From: Pterobdella sp. o SKG-2022 | Taxonomy: Eukaryota; Annelida; Clitellata; Hirudinida; Piscicolidae | Reading direction: 5' to 3' | Length of the DNA: 64,000 nucleotides | Assembly (NCBI GenBank): GCA_964035795.1 | Contig: OZ038322.1 | Coordinates: 18,516,674-18,580,673 of the forward strand | Part shown: positions 50,550 through 64,000 of the stretch, one piece after another | Numbering within the stretch: the stretch's first letter is position 1 | Layout: the number at the start of each line of letters is the position of its first letter | Notes under the pieces: generated by a model | The model's database searches: none | What the model saw: only the letters and a program-made list of their open reading frames with translations | What the model was told of the DNA's origin: nothing | Position numbers and translations under genes: made by a program

Positions 50550-52283
50550 TCAAAAGCAAAAAAGGTCTAGCGAAACCAAAACGGCCGCATGTCCAGTAGC
50601 GCAGATGTTGCGAAGACTGTCAGTGATGCGCAAGAGTGTGGTTTCTGTAAAGTGGTGCTTGCGATATACTGATTGGAAAGGATTAAAATTAGGAAATGAT
50701 GAAACCTGAGAAGTTATTCTGGAATGAACGAGTCTTTCGATAATTTTTGAAATGGTGTTCAAGTTAGAAATAGGGCGGTAGTTCGAAGGAATGGTAGGGT
50801 CCAAATTGCCTTTCTCAAGCAAAGTGAGAACTTGTGCTGTTTTAAAAGAGGCGGGGAATATTGCTTGTGAAGAAGACAAGTTGGTCAGTTTGGAAATTAT
50901 TGAAGCAAAGAAGTGAGAAAAGCGTTTTAAAGTGGATGTGGGGGTTAAGTCTAATGAAGAAGATTTGTTGGGTAAAGAGCGAACTAGCCTACTCACTTTT
51001 TCAATATTGACAAATGAAAAATAAGAGAGTGGTGTTCGATTGTCTGGTAGAATAGGGTCTGTGCAGCGCAAAATGGACGTTGGCAAAGATTTTTGAATAA
51101 AAGCGATTTTCTCTTTAAAAAAGCTACTAAAGGTATTCACAAGATTGATAGCTTCTGAAGAGCTGCGTGGCGGAGAAGAAGGAGGTCTATGTAGGATGGA
51201 GTTGGCAGTTTTCCAAAAAACTTTCGAGTTTGGTTTGACAGATGCAAGCATGTTGTAAAAATAATCAGCACGGGTTTTAAAGATGAGAGCGCGAGCAGTC
51301 TTCCGAGATTCCTTGAGGGCAGCAAGAAGACAGGCTGGAACAGGCTTGGATGACCTTAACAATAAGGAAATTTTTCTCTCAAGTTTTCGTCTTTTTCTTT
51401 TGGCGGCAATCTCGTCAGTGGATAGCTTGTGATGGAAGTGACTGCTGGGGTGAAAGATGTGGGTGCGAAAAGGGGCATGGCGGTCGATAAGTGATTGAAA
51501 AGAGTTGTTCATTGTTGTGAGAAACTCTTCAACTGGAACATCAGAAAGGTTAGTTAGTGTATTATGGATATGTCTGAGATCTCTCTCAAAGATAGCATCA
51601 TCAAAGTTTTCAAAGGAGAGGGAAATTACAATTCGATGGGGAAGAGGAGGAGAAGCGAGGTTAAGACTGCATAAAACAAGATAGTGATTAGAGTCAAAAG
51701 TTTTTTTACCGATTTCTTGTATGAGATGACTGTTAGGTTTCGGAGTAATGATGAGGTCAAGGATGTTACCAAGTATATGGGTGGGGAAGTCTATCTGCTG
51801 GACCAGCTCGAGTTCACGTAAAAGAGCACTAAGCGGGTTGTCATGAGACGTACAATTTGGGGTGTTGAAATTACCAGCCAATATAAAATTTGAAAAAAAA
51901 GAATAAAAAAAATAGAGATGAGACGTGAGCTCACATATAAAATTGCCGGTGTTTGGAGGACGGTAGAGCACCGATAGAAACAAACAGTGTGATGAAAAAG
52001 ACACTTTGGCTGTCAATGATTCAAAAGAAGAGTGGAACGGGGATTTAATGGCATCCAACCTAATGGAGTTTCTGGAAATTACACAAATACCTCCACCTCG
52101 TTTACCAATGGGTCGGTGTGAGTGCGAGACATGAAAGGCATGAGGCACACTGTCTGCGTTTTCAGGAATCCAAGTTTCCGTCAAAGCAATAATGTCAAGT
52201 TTAACAGAAAGGATAGTATCGAGTATAATAGAAGATTTACTACGAGTAGACCTAGGATTGAGAAGAGCGAATTTAGTACACAA
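50550..52283 (-). CDS. LINE copy B ORF2: APE endonuclease and RT N-terminal part
   Basis: 577 residues. The first ~230 are an APE-type endonuclease (KFALLNPRSTRSKSS, ALTETWIPENA, RGGGICVISRN, LAGNFNTPNCTSHDNPLS), which nicks target DNA to prime reverse transcription. The remainder leads into RT (LEKGNLDPTIPSNYRPISNL, SKIIERLVHSRI, LVSLDL). The frame ends prematurely at LFCF because of the 2-bp deletion. Confidence 0.9.
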   Translation of the reverse strand: MCTKFALLNPRSTRSKSSIILDTILSVKLDIIALTETWIPENADSVPHAFHVSHSHRPIGKRGGGICVISRNSIRLDAIKSPFHSSFESLTAKVSFSSHCLFLSVLYRPPNTGNFICELTSHLYFFYSFFSNFILAGNFNTPNCTSHDNPLSALLRELELVQQIDFPTHILGNILDLIITPKPNSHLIQEIGKKTFDSNHYLVLCSLNLASPPLPHRIVISLSFENFDDAIFERDLRHIHNTLTNLSDVPVEEFLTTMNNSFQSLIDRHAPFRTHIFHPSSHFHHKLSTDEIAAKRKRRKLERKISLLLRSSKPVPACLLAALKESRKTARALIFKTRADYFYNMLASVKPNSKVFWKTANSILHRPPSSPPRSSSEAINLVNTFSSFFKEKIAFIQKSLPTSILRCTDPILPDNRTPLSYFSFVNIEKVSRLVRSLPNKSSSLDLTPTSTLKRFSHFFASIISKLTNLSSSQAIFPASFKTAQVLTLLEKGNLDPTIPSNYRPISNLNTISKIIERLVHSRITSQVSSFPNFNPFQSVYRKHHFTETTLLRITDSLRNICATGHAAVLVSLDLFCF

Positions 52284-52319
52284 AGGTACATTGTGGACTT
52301 TTTGGATGAGAGCTGACTG

Positions 52320-52985
52320 TCATTCCAAAACCGTACGTCCTATCTTGAGTCGCACTTGTTGTCTATAAAGGGGACAAGAGGAGAATGTTGTGACGTGGTC
52401 ATGGCAAGAGCACTTTGATTTAAAGCAGGGAACACAAAAGGAAAGAGAGGTTTTAGGGCAGTTGACAGACGAATGGTCTTTGCCGCAGTGCTCACATACT
52501 CTAGGATTTTGGCACTTAGATGTGTTATGACCATAAGTCTGACAATTCAGACATCTAGTTGGATTGATGCGAGAGTGGAAAGAGAATCTACCAAAAGGGA
52601 GGTGTACATTCTTGGACTTGTTCAGCATGGACAAAACATTGCTTGGAACTTGGATAAGCCAGTCACGAGTAGAAGGATTTCGTGCGTTGGGCCTGTGCCT
52701 ATAGGCACGAAAAGCACTGGGATCAACAGATGGAAAGAGGAGATTGAAAGAGGTTTTAAGTTCCTCATTAGTAATCCATGTCGGTAGACCCAAGACGGTG
52801 ATTGTTGGATTCAAAAGAACTGGGTCGTGGAGGCGTATGTTGGGAAGAGAAGAAAGGAAATGTTTGGCAACCTTGAGTGAATCAGCAGAGTCAGCTTCCC
52901 AGACAACAGCATCAGTAGCCCGGCGGAAGAACCCACCTTCTCGTGGTGCCGGGTGTGCACTCTAACAGGAGTGTCGAAGAGGTTC
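52320..52985 (-). CDS. LINE copy B ORF1, zinc-knuckle part
   Basis: An open frame that includes 164 residues from an ATG at 52814 and extends upstream to about 52985 (FFRRATDAVVWEADSADSLK). Two zinc knuckles are visible: C-x2-C-x4-H-x4-C (CLNCQTYGHNTSKC) and CEHCGKDHSSVNC, followed by more Cys/His. Such ORF1 proteins bind the element RNA. It is separated by stops or frame breaks from the Ser/Thr-rich part upstream. Confidence 0.8.
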
Positions 52986-53133
52986 TAAACCACGTCAGCT
53001 TCCAACTACAAAGCATTTCGAGAATTCATCCATCATTTTTATCGCTGCTCACCAAAAGTCACAAACTCGAAGCTGCAAGTTTCTTTCGGTACTCGCTCCA
53101 AAGAGTGTCGGAAGAGTCTTTGGAAGCTGGCGC

Positions 53134-53868
53134 TCAACAACAACTACACAGCATCAGTAGACTCTCAAACTTGCTTAGGAAAAGATTTAAAGGCTTGTTG
53201 TGAAAAGTTGATGGACGAAACCAATCTCCTGCACAATTCACTAGGAGTCTCACCTGTGGTTGAGATAACTTTGGTGGAATATTTAATAATGGGTGGGGTT
53301 TTTTAATAGAAGGGATTTTATGTTGGATGGAAAGGAGTGAGTGTGAAATTTTGTTAGTGGATGGATGAGAGAGGGTGTGCATGTTTTTTGATTTGACAAT
53401 AGTGCTGTAAGTAGGTTGAGATGAGATAGTAGTAAGAATAGATGTGGTTGAATTGGTTGGTGTGAATGATTCTAGAGAAATTAATGATGGAAAATTATTA
53501 ATTGAACTGAGAGATGAAGTGGTTGTAGGAGCAGAAAGTGAAGAAGTTGAAGATGTCTTGCTTGTAGATGAAGTTGAAGAAGTTGTTGAAGCTGAGGTTG
53601 ATGAAGATGAAGTAGTAATAGGAGATGAACTAGTCGAAGAGGTGGCTGAAGATGAACTAGTAGAAGAGGTGGCTGAAAATGAACTAGTCGAAAAGGTGGT
53701 TGAAGATGAACTAGTCGAAAAGGTGGTTGAAGATGAGCTAGTTGAGAAAAAGGTGGTAGCTGGAGGAAAGGTAGAAAGAGAAGTAATTGAAAAAAATGGA
53801 ATGGTCGAACAGAAAGATAAAGATAAAGTGGTCGAGGAAGTATGGATTGCTAATTGAGATGTTAATTA
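53134..53868 (-). CDS. LINE copy B ORF1, Ser/Thr-rich N-terminal part
   Basis: About 245 codons open on the minus strand, with the only ATG late (53382). The first two thirds are almost pure Ser/Thr, made partly of repeats such as TTFSTSSSS encoded by the 27-bp array at 53624-53758. The rest (LSHPSTNKISHSLLSIQHKI, NCAGDWFRPSTF) looks like ordinary coding sequence. It lies just 5' of the zinc-knuckle frame, so I read both as one broken ORF1. An acidic frame on the plus strand is its mirror. Confidence 0.6.
53624..53758. repeat. 27-bp tandem repeat, five units
   Basis: Units start at 53624, 53651, 53678, 53705 and 53732, each close to GATGAACTAGTCGAAGAGGT plus GGCTGAA. They lie in frame in the ORF1 leader of LINE copy B (antisense). 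Confidence 0.9.
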
Positions 53869-56260
53869 TTTTAATAGCAATTTTTATCTTTTATTTCATC
53901 TATATCATATTTTTTTTATTCAACTTACAATATTTTTCAAAAGTACTTATACTTTTGGTTATATTTTTTTTATAATAAAAGTATTTCAAAGCTTTCCCTT
54001 CGCAATTATCCTCCCATTAGCGGTATTATATTTCCCTGCCATCACTGTATATGCTTCTCTAAGCTCAAAATCTTTTCTATAATAACCAATGCTTCATATT
54101 ATTAATTTCTTTCGTTCTGTTATTTCAAATATTTATATATATTTTTTTAATTTTTCTCCTAATCTATGATTTTAATTAAGTTTTTAGCCTTCTATAACTT
54201 ACAATTTTCTCATGAATTTCATACTTTCCATTTTATTATGTAAAGCATTTAAAGCCAATCGTATTCACAGCACAAAGGTTTATTGACAAAAACTTTCGAA
54301 GCTTTTTGTCAGACTAACTTACATTTCCAAGTGTTTGATAATTGAGTTATTTCTAGGAAAAGCTTTTTAGATTTTTTCAATAAGCCCTTAGTGTTGATGC
54401 ATATTAATTAGTCTTCGGCTGAATATATTAACATAAAAAACTTTATTGAAAAAAATATACGAAGCTTTTCGTAAAACTAACTTCATCAAGTACTGAAATG
54501 ATTTCAAATAAGTTTCATTGAAATTAAAAAAATGTTTTGTTGAGGATAGTTTATTGTAACAATATTCTATAACAAACACCGTTTTGCCAATTAGCACCTA
54601 GAAGTCGAAAATCTGTCATTTTGACCTTGTGAATGATTATGTCGAAAAAAATAGGCTTAATCACAAATCTTCTAATTTATTTCATATAATTTAAAAAAAT
54701 TAATGTGAATAAAGTTCAAACTTAGTTGGTAAAAGTTTTCAACGCCTATACGAAGTCAAAGTGTCATAACAGTTATTTCATCATATTACAATACGAAATG
54801 GAATGAAAAAAAAAGACGTGAACTGCTTTGAAGTTTCGTAGATTAAAGAAAACTATTACTCTAGTGCTTGACCATTCTTTTCAAAACACCTTCAACTAAA
54901 CTAAAACAAATTTGCAGATTCATATATACCCAGGCAGTTGTAAAAAACTTTCTTCAACTGGCTGAAATGTTTGGTGCTAAAAAATGAATAAATCAGCACT
55001 GTTACTAAAAAAATAATATTTTCAGCTTAAGATTGTAAAAATAAAACAAAATTTTATTTGTGAACTTTGTGTAAGACGTTTTTGCGCAAAGCATTTAAAT
55101 ACCCTCAAGCCTTTTTTTTTATGTTTTTTACATATTTTAAATATTATTTAAATTATTTTTTAAATTTTATTTAAATATTATTTAAAAATGCTAAAATTTG
55201 TACTTTTTACATTTTTTTGATTTAGTTCAAAAATATACTAAAATATTTTATCTATACACATTTTACTTTATTTTTAAACAGTTTGAAATTCAATTTTATC
55301 TGATTTTGCGTTGAAAAAAATAAATAATTAATAAAAGGAGTTTTGATGACACTTTGGGCGTTACAAGTGAAAAATTTCAGACGGTTTAGCTTTATAGATG
55401 CCATCCAAACCATTTATATTACACGTGATTACTTTGATAACAAACACCTTTCGTCTATCCTTCATACAGAAACACAGCCATAAACTGCCTAAAATTTTCG
55501 GAAAGTCGAGAATAAGAACTTTATTGTTTATCTTAAATAACAATGAAGCGGCTCAAAAGGCTAACTGTTGAAGCCTATATATAAAAATTGACCTGAAATT
55601 TAATGAATATTTTTTAAAATTGATTTTCAAATATTTTTATGACTACTATTGATAATCATTTCGACATTTCCATTTGCTCGAAAAAATAAAAATAATGTAA
55701 TTTTTCTCAAAAATATATTGAATATAATGATTTATTCAACACCAAGTGTCTTATAAGACCTTCAATGTGCATTTATTAATTGTAAATTTCAATAAACCTC
55801 ATTTATTTTTTCATGAGGTTTTTTTTGAATGATTGGGAAATTTATTATAACTTAAATTACAAAAAGTTCAAAACAAACTTTGAAAAAGTGAAATTTTTTC
55901 AAGTTTTGATAAGAAAAAAAAACAAACTGAAAAAAATCACGCGACGTCTTTATAATTAATGTCAAAAATGTAGAAATTTTGAGGTTTTCATTTCAACTTC
56001 TAGTAGACATCCAGCAAAATAAGTAGGATTTTATATAATTTCAAAAAAAAAACAACAAAAATATCAATAATAAATTCTTCAAAAACAGCATGTATCAACG
56101 TTTTGTTATGACGATGTTGAATTTGTCGCAAATTCTAGTTGAATGAAAAAGTATCAGAAAAAAATTACTTTATTTTGTTGGAGTTATGTTTAAAAATCAA
56201 TAATCAATAATTTTTTGCAATTGTTTCAATTTTCTATTTTATTCTTGTTATTGAAATAAT

Positions 56261-56312
56261 TATAGCGCCCTACTTACAAACAAACTTTCTACAGAGGCAC
56301 TTAACTTTAAGC
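56261..56312 (-). mobile_element. Old LINE 3'-end relic
   Basis: Plus strand TATAGCGCCCTACTTACAAA and CTACAGAGGCACTTAAC align with the terminal 50 bp of LINE copies A and B. No coding part remains. Confidence 0.45.
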
Positions 56313-56567
56313 TAGGGGTTTTTTTAGATACTCTTATTTGAAGAAAATATGTTTCAATAATTTGACCAAATTTAAAATAATTAGAACTTTCGATAACCCA
56401 GACCTAAACTTGTTTTTTTGATCGGGGATCTCAGAAAGATATTAAACCAACCATTTTTCAAGTCAGTTTATCAGAATTTTTTAGTACATTTCTTAAACAA
56501 AATAAGTTAATTATAGTTGTTTTTCAACCAAGAAGCTCTAGAGGCTGTTTAGCAACATAAAAACAAG

Positions 56568-56696
56568 ATGGCCTCCAAGTCTACTTCTGTTGCAGGTTCT
56601 CCTCCTCTCATGCCATCCTCAATTAAAACCATTAACAACATATTAAATAATCATTTCTATTATGACATGTTTTTTAGTTTTGAATATCTTTTATGA
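56568..56696 (+). other. Short coding-like frame (42 codons)
   Basis: Begins MASKSTSVAGSPPLMPSS after an ATG and is richer in G+C than its surroundings, then runs into A+T-rich codons. It could be a first exon, with donor at GCAG/GTTCTC, or chance. No homology recognised. Confidence 0.15.
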
Positions 56697-58241
56697 CGGC
56701 TATTCTTTGACGATAACGCAGGGTTTTGTAAATGGTTCGTATCATGAAAGCAATGGCTTTTGTTGAATAGCTTATATTTGGCAAATCGGTCTTGTATTAA
56801 TATTGTTCAAAATTTTATTTTTATAAATCTAATAATTTTTTTTCCAAAACCTGCTATTGAAGTAAACCTTTTGAGATTTCTCAAAAAAAAATCACAAAAA
56901 CACTACTTTTTTCTCGTTTTGTTCTCAACTGTCCCAAATTTTTATGACACGCATTAATCTGTAAAAAAAGATTTAAAATTTGAAGAGAAGTATTTCGTTT
57001 TTTGCAAGCTTTTATTTGCCTATTTCTTATAATTTATCAGCCGGTGTGTTCGAGTCGTATTTTTGGATGTATCATTTTAAAATTAACTGAAAATTTTCCT
57101 TTCTTTAGAATTTAGATAAAAATTTGCATAATAATTTTGACTCATTCAGCTGAATAACAAATATTCACAATGCCCTAGACCAAAATTTGGGTTTTTATTA
57201 CACAATTGGAAAAGCACCAAATAATGACTTTAAATCTCTCCATGAAATGATCTACAACGCACTTTCAGCATTCTTTCACTCGTAAATGCCTAGTTGAAGT
57301 GAACAAAATGTTTGCCAATTTTACTCATTTCTAAAATATGACAAACATAAAATGAGCATTTATGTGAAACATTTTTCAACAGTTAAAACTTCATAGTTAT
57401 GGAGTTGAAATTAGTTGAACATTTAAACAGAAAAACAATAAAAAATAGTTGAATAATTAAACATGCTAAAGAAAGCTTGAATGCTCAACTATGCTAAGTT
57501 GTTAAGACTTTTTTATTTTGTCCAACCTTATTATGGTAAACACTTAAACATGGTGAAAATCGCTAAGCACTGAATTGCTAACGTTTTATGATAAGGCTAT
57601 ACTTATCGAAAAGTATAGCTTTTCTTTCAACTAAATGTATGAATCCTCAATTGATGTTTTTAAAGTTTAATTGCTAAACACTGAATATTTTTATATAAAA
57701 ATTACGTACTTTAAAAAGCTTGGTAATTTTTAAATAAAAATATTCTGTGAGCAGTGATTTTTTAAATATCAGTTTAGCTAAAATTATTATTAAACATAGT
57801 TCGAAAAAAAAAACAATTAGAAAGAATTAAATAAAATTTCGAAACTGATGCATGCGGTGGTACATGTGATTAAGCATGAAAGCTTGACCAGGATGTATTT
57901 GGGATACTTACAGTGTTTTGGACTCTTTTCTTTGGTTGTATCAACACCAACTAAACTTCTTCAAGATATTTTTTGTTATTTGTTACATATGATCGATAAT
58001 TAACAATTACTTAAATAATCATTTGTTAAAACTATGTTTTTTGTCATTGAAAAGTTTGCCAAAAATCATGAGCTGAAAAATCTACTCAGAGTTAAAAATA
58101 TAAATCTGGCTTTGAAAAATAAATAAAAACAAATTAGTTTTTGTTTGTATGATCGTATTAAAATTTAAAAAAAGTAAAATTCTAAAATTAACTCAACCTT
58201 CGTACACTTCTAAAGTCCAGTCATTTCTTAGACTTGCTTTT

Positions 58242-58245
<4 letters not shown>

Positions 58246-58299
<54 letters not shown>
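58246..58299. repeat. (TA)n microsatellite
   Basis: Uninterrupted TA dinucleotides, about 26 units, 200 bp upstream of the GPCR start codon. Confidence 0.95.
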
Positions 58300-58303
<4 letters not shown>

Positions 58304-58504
58304 GCATACCTATTTAATGCCAAACATAATAAGAGCGAGTTATTTTTAAGACTTGAATTCCAGAAAAGTTTAAAAATATGTATTTATAAAAGTTTAATAG
58401 TATTTAATTGTTAATTAATTTTAAAAACTTTAAATATTAATTTATATTAAGTAAAGTTTGTATAAAAATCAAGTTGATTGGTATTTAAATAATCTTTGAG
58501 AACT

Positions 58505-60101
<1,597 letters not shown>

Positions 60102-63100
60102 GTATTTGGAAGGTTTTATTTGGTTGTTATAGGGAAGCTAGTAAATAATTTGTTTTTTCACTAAGCTCTAAATTATGCTTAAAGTATTAACCTAAGAACA
60201 AAACGAAATAATTTAATACACTAATTTATAGGTTTATTTATTCACGCAGCTTTTCGATTTACTAAAACCCCATCACCACGTTCTATAAGAACAATGAATA
60301 CAACATATATAGAAAATAAGTTGAGCTCATTGTCTTAATTTAGTACAATGATTATTTATTTTAAATCAAAAAAACTTCGTGCATTACTGAACTATTGTTT
60401 TTTGGTTATATCATATTGATTTGTATTTTTTCTATACTAATGACGCAAGATTCAATAAAGTTCAGAGCTTGATTGATTTTGAAATACAGTTTAGAGTTTA
60501 TATGATCTAGTAAAAAATATTATAACGTTCACAAACCCAATCTATGTATTAAATACAACAAAAATTTATTTCTATATGTTAGCGACTTAATCACTTCATC
60601 AAGCTTTATGAATGTTTCAAAGTCTGTCGGTTTAAAAAAAATTGATGAATACTTGAAAGTTGAAATTTAAAAACTTTTTAATTGTGAAAATGTGTGGCTT
60701 GAATTTATCACTAAAAAAATTCTAAATCAATAACAAGTTTGAGGGTTTTCTAAACTGAATAAAAATGTTAAAAAACAAAGAAAAACGTTATAAAACAAAA
60801 AAGCTGAAAACCCTGCAATATCTCTAAAAACAAAAAAAAATTTAAATTTGAAGAGATAAACTTGGCACGATTTTATTTCAAATATTGGAAAAATATGCAG
60901 TTATATACACTAGAGACATCTAAAATTTAGTTTTCTATCATTGTGTTGTAGTTTTCATGTCTTGGAATGTTTCATTTAGTGCATCTTAAAATTAACATTC
61001 AATCAGTTGCTGCAATTTTAATTTTTCTGTGTAAAAATTGAAAGCGAAATGTTTTAAAAATAAATTGAATTTCAAAACAAGTACAATTTCCAATAAATGA
61101 AAATTGATATTTTCTTAGCGGAATAACTATAAAGTTTATTATTTTTATCTTTTTGAGATATACTACAAAAAGACACTTTTTCACTTTTTAGTGTTTAGTA
61201 CTTACATGACATTTCAAGAGTATCTATAATGGTATATGAAGTCAATAAACTTCACAACATCACATTAGCTTTATGAGTAGACTTGACTTAGCAAAAGATA
61301 TATTTTTTTTTTCGAAAATTTGGCTTAAAAACTGTGTAAATGTATTTTATTTCGAAACTCTGTATTGCCAGATTACAGAAATTGAATAAGAGCTTATAAC
61401 AATAACCAAAAGTCGAAATTTGTTTAATTATTTCCACAAGACATAGTTTTTGTTATGTTCACAAAAATTGTTGAAAATTCTCAAAAAAATTGTTTTTTGC
61501 ATGGGTATTCTATATACAAAACTGAATAGAAGACATGAACGTTGGGTTTTGATTTAATTGAGTGCTTCCTTAAGATTTCATATACAATTTGTTTTGACAC
61601 GATAATAACTATAGCTACAAGCAATAAAAAAAAACAATTTTAAACCAAAAAAAATTAGTTTTCGCTACAAAATTCAAATGCATCATAAAAATTTTCACCT
61701 CTTTTCAATTCATTTCATGCATTTTCAACTATTGTTATTGAACCCAGCAAAGTTATTAAAAATAATGTTTAAATAACGTTTATACATCTTGTGATTGTTT
61801 TATGTTATGTTTTCAGAATTTTTGTTGTAACTGTAAATAGGACTCGGCGTGGGATTATGTTTTGAAAAAAATCTCAATATTAATAAGATATTTTTCTATG
61901 ATGCACCATAAATCACCAGCATAAATAAAAACCTATAATAAAACTGAAAAAGTTTAAAAAAAAGCATAAAAAACATATAAGGTGAAAATGTTTAACCACT
62001 CAGATTATTGAATTTCTGAACTATAAGTATCGATTTTAGCTTTTAAATTTTGAAATCTGCTTCATCCGTAAAAATTCACTTTTAGAAATATAAACTTTGA
62101 ATTGAATTCAAACTCAATTTGTTTGTATGTATCCAATATTACAACTAAATTGATTGAAAAATCAATTAAGTTATACAGACCAAAATTCATTAAACACCAA
62201 AATTTTTTTAATAAAAAGTGGTTTTTTACTAAAAATGTTAGAATATCAAGTACTTAGTCGATAATGTTATTGAAACTAGGCCTTATTGATTTCGAAAATA
62301 TAGAAAATCGAATTTTGGTGATAATTATATCTTTTACCAGGGTTTTAGATCATATTTTTTTTATGGGGAAGTTGTTGCAGTTGAAGGATAAAATTTGGTT
62401 ACTTTTCTTTTTTTTCAAACATCTTTAATTTTTAATAACCTTATCTTGTCATATATATGTAATGAAATAAGTCTTGTCTAACCAGATATGAAAAATTTTA
62501 TTTCCATTTGACTTTTTATTTCAGGTTTATCTTCTGGTTAAAATTACCATTTTGTTTCGTTTTTGTCTTTTACTTTCTTCAAAGCCTTCTTTACTGGTTT
62601 CAGTAAACACAATTAATAGCCAAGACTTTTTTTCAATTTGTTTTACTTTCATAGTTATTTTATTCGGTTAATACTTTTTTCTACAGTTTTTATATACTTT
62701 TTTATAGAATCACTTGCATTTTATTTTTTTTTTTATTTTTTTTTTTACTTTTTCTCTTTCATTACATTTGCATTCACTTCACACCATGAATGCAGCAAAA
62801 AACACTTTTTCATCACCCATTCCATTTTTCATCTTAAAAAATCGTTTTTAAATATATTTTTTTTTTTTGGAACTTGCATTTTATTTGAAGTTTTTTTAAA
62901 ATGATAAAACTATCTCCACTCACGATATATTATTGTGCCATTTTTCAATCTTTACTATTATTAGTTTTTTCATTTTTTTTATTGTTCATTTTTTTTTCAC
63001 TCAGATTTTGATTATTTCCATCGGTTTTTGCTTCACAGCTTTTTCTGTAATTTTCTTTATTTTTTCATTGATTTGTTTTTTTACTTATGTTGTATGACGT

Positions 63101-63904
63101 AGAAATTTTATGATGTGAATTTTTTGAAAAAATCAATATCTGGTAAAAACTTGAAATAATTAGTCAGAATTATGACCGTTTGAAAGCATGAAAAAAAATC
63201 CAGCAGCTTTTTAAAAAATTTATCATTTCTCTGTTTTCTACGTTGAAAGTGCAAAAAACTAATTTATTATTTCAAGCTTGAACTTCATAATATATTTCAA
63301 AAATATCATTTACAACATTTGAACATTTTCATTGTGTGTGTTTTTAATTTTTCCACAAAAATTTTTTAAACTTAATACATAATTTGATTTTCAGCATTTT
63401 ATATTGATGCTTTTTTTGGAAGATTGTGTTTCACATTATTGAGCGCAAAAATTTAATTTTGTAATAAAATTAAATAAAAAATATAAAAAATCACTACTTA
63501 TTAAAATTTTATTTAGCTAAATAAATTATAAATAATAAATGATTGAAGTTTAATGAATATGATTTTGTGTTTTCAATAAAGTTGATGCAAGTATTAACGA
63601 TTCCAACTGAGATATTCCGTAAAATTATGAGAATTTTTTGAGTTTTTGTACTTAAAATATGTTATATAAGATCTGCTCATAGGAAGCTTCATGTTTTAAA
63701 CTATTTAACTTTTCTCGTTGTAACTTGTTTAAACATAAAAATTATATTATTAAACCTAATACTTGGATCTTGATGTTTCACATATAAAAGCTAGCAAGGC
63801 AATTGAAACAATTAATCTTCGAAATTTATTTTTGAAGAATTTTAATTTTTTTTATGACATTTAATAAAACATTTGTAAAAATAGAAAAAAAAATTTAAAC
63901 ATTT
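60102..63904. other. Downstream of the second GPCR exon: A+T-rich, no exon supported
   Basis: Probably intron of the receptor gene. The plus strand becomes strongly T-rich at about 62.5-63.06 kb. The only coding-like item is FIFWLKLPFCFVFVFYF at 62525 onward, preceded by TTTCAG. Confidence 0.4.
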
Positions 63905-64000
63905 TCGGCTGGTAGAGCATTCAACTTGCTATATAAAGTTACCGAGTTGGATCCCATGTGGGCCGACAATTGGCATCTAATTCACGTGTCTTCGCTACAT
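63905..64000 (+). mobile_element. tRNA-derived SINE, cut by window end
   Basis: A tRNA-like head (GGTAGAGCATTCAACTTG, then GAGTTGGATCCCATGTGGGC) is followed by the start of the same body as the 16345-16524 copy, seen as GTGTCTTCGCTACAT at the end. The head is shorter at its 5' side and more diverged. Confidence 0.6.

Larger units (their letters stand above)
49374..53868 (-). mobile_element. CR1/jockey-like LINE, copy B (near full length)
   Basis: About 4.5 kb on the minus strand: a Ser/Thr-rich ORF1 part, a zinc-knuckle ORF1 part, endonuclease plus RT ORF2, a short 3' UTR containing GCGCTATACAAATC, and an (ATT)n tail at 49374-49387. The 5' end is not sharply defined; the coding frame is open to about 53868. 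The last 680 bp of ORF2 match copy A at a constant offset of 7741 bp. Private lesion: a 2-bp loss near 50556 that breaks the SLDLSAAFD motif. Confidence 0.92.
53869..58504. other. Intergenic, A+T-rich, no gene seen
   Basis: Holds two copies of the two-hairpin motif (54293-54332, 54457-54490), a LINE 3'-end relic (56261-56312), one short coding-like frame (56568-56696) and a TA microsatellite. Otherwise no signal. Confidence 0.45.

Noticed and set aside
53444..53857. Plus-strand 137-codon acidic repeat protein
   Set aside because: It is the antisense of the Ser/Thr-rich LINE ORF1 leader, and the tandem repeat keeps both strands open. The minus frame continues into normal LINE coding sequence.

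Overview
The window is nuclear DNA of an animal. Every protein-coding gene recognised is broken into many short exons joined by GT-AG introns, most of them a few hundred bases long. The non-coding DNA is very A+T-rich, and microsatellites, tRNA-derived SINEs and three kinds of non-LTR retrotransposon are scattered through it. The gene set (animal acetyl-CoA carboxylase, mitochondrial Na+/Ca2+ exchanger, ER mannosidase I, GT61 glycosyltransferase, rhodopsin-type GPCR) and a U12-type AT-AC intron point to an invertebrate metazoan. I cannot name the phylum from sequence alone. There is no sign of bacterial, organellar or CRISPR sequence.

Layout. 214-13766 (+): the 3' 45 exons of acetyl-CoA carboxylase, from the end of the biotin carboxylase part through BCCP, the central region and carboxyltransferase to the stop. 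15042-18060 (-): exons of an M12B/ADAMTS-like metalloprotease that look degraded. 19903-24639 (-): an apparently complete NCLX (SLC8B1)-type exchanger with a textbook U12 AT-AC intron. 28324-37216 (-): an apparently complete ER class I alpha-1,2-mannosidase (MAN1B1/GH47), with a deleted RTE/CFDP2-like LINE and a long ACT microsatellite in one intron and a young 5'-truncated jockey-like LINE with a perfect target-site duplication in another. 43940-45485 (+): a GT61 (DUF563) glycosyltransferase lacking its first exon. 41629-42997 and 49374-53868 (-): two nearly identical copies of one CR1/jockey-like LINE, one truncated and one almost full length. 58505-60101 (+): the first two exons of a class A GPCR. 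The remaining long stretches (13.9-15.0, 18.1-19.9, 24.6-28.0, 37.2-41.6, 45.5-49.4, 53.9-58.5 and 60.1-63.9 kb) hold no gene I can support.

The genes do not form one pathway. ACC makes malonyl-CoA for lipid synthesis, NCLX exports mitochondrial calcium, and the mannosidase and GT61 enzymes act on glycoproteins in the secretory route. No single undescribed system stands out. The most interesting signals are the AT-AC intron, inactivating lesions shared by the two LINE copies, a 27-bp tandem repeat in LINE ORF1, the precisely bounded intronic LINE insertion, and a small dispersed repeat that can fold into two adjacent hairpins in several of its copies. All exon boundaries were read by eye from reading frame, family conservation and GT/AG signals. 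Comparisons with human proteins rest on memory of those families, not on alignments.
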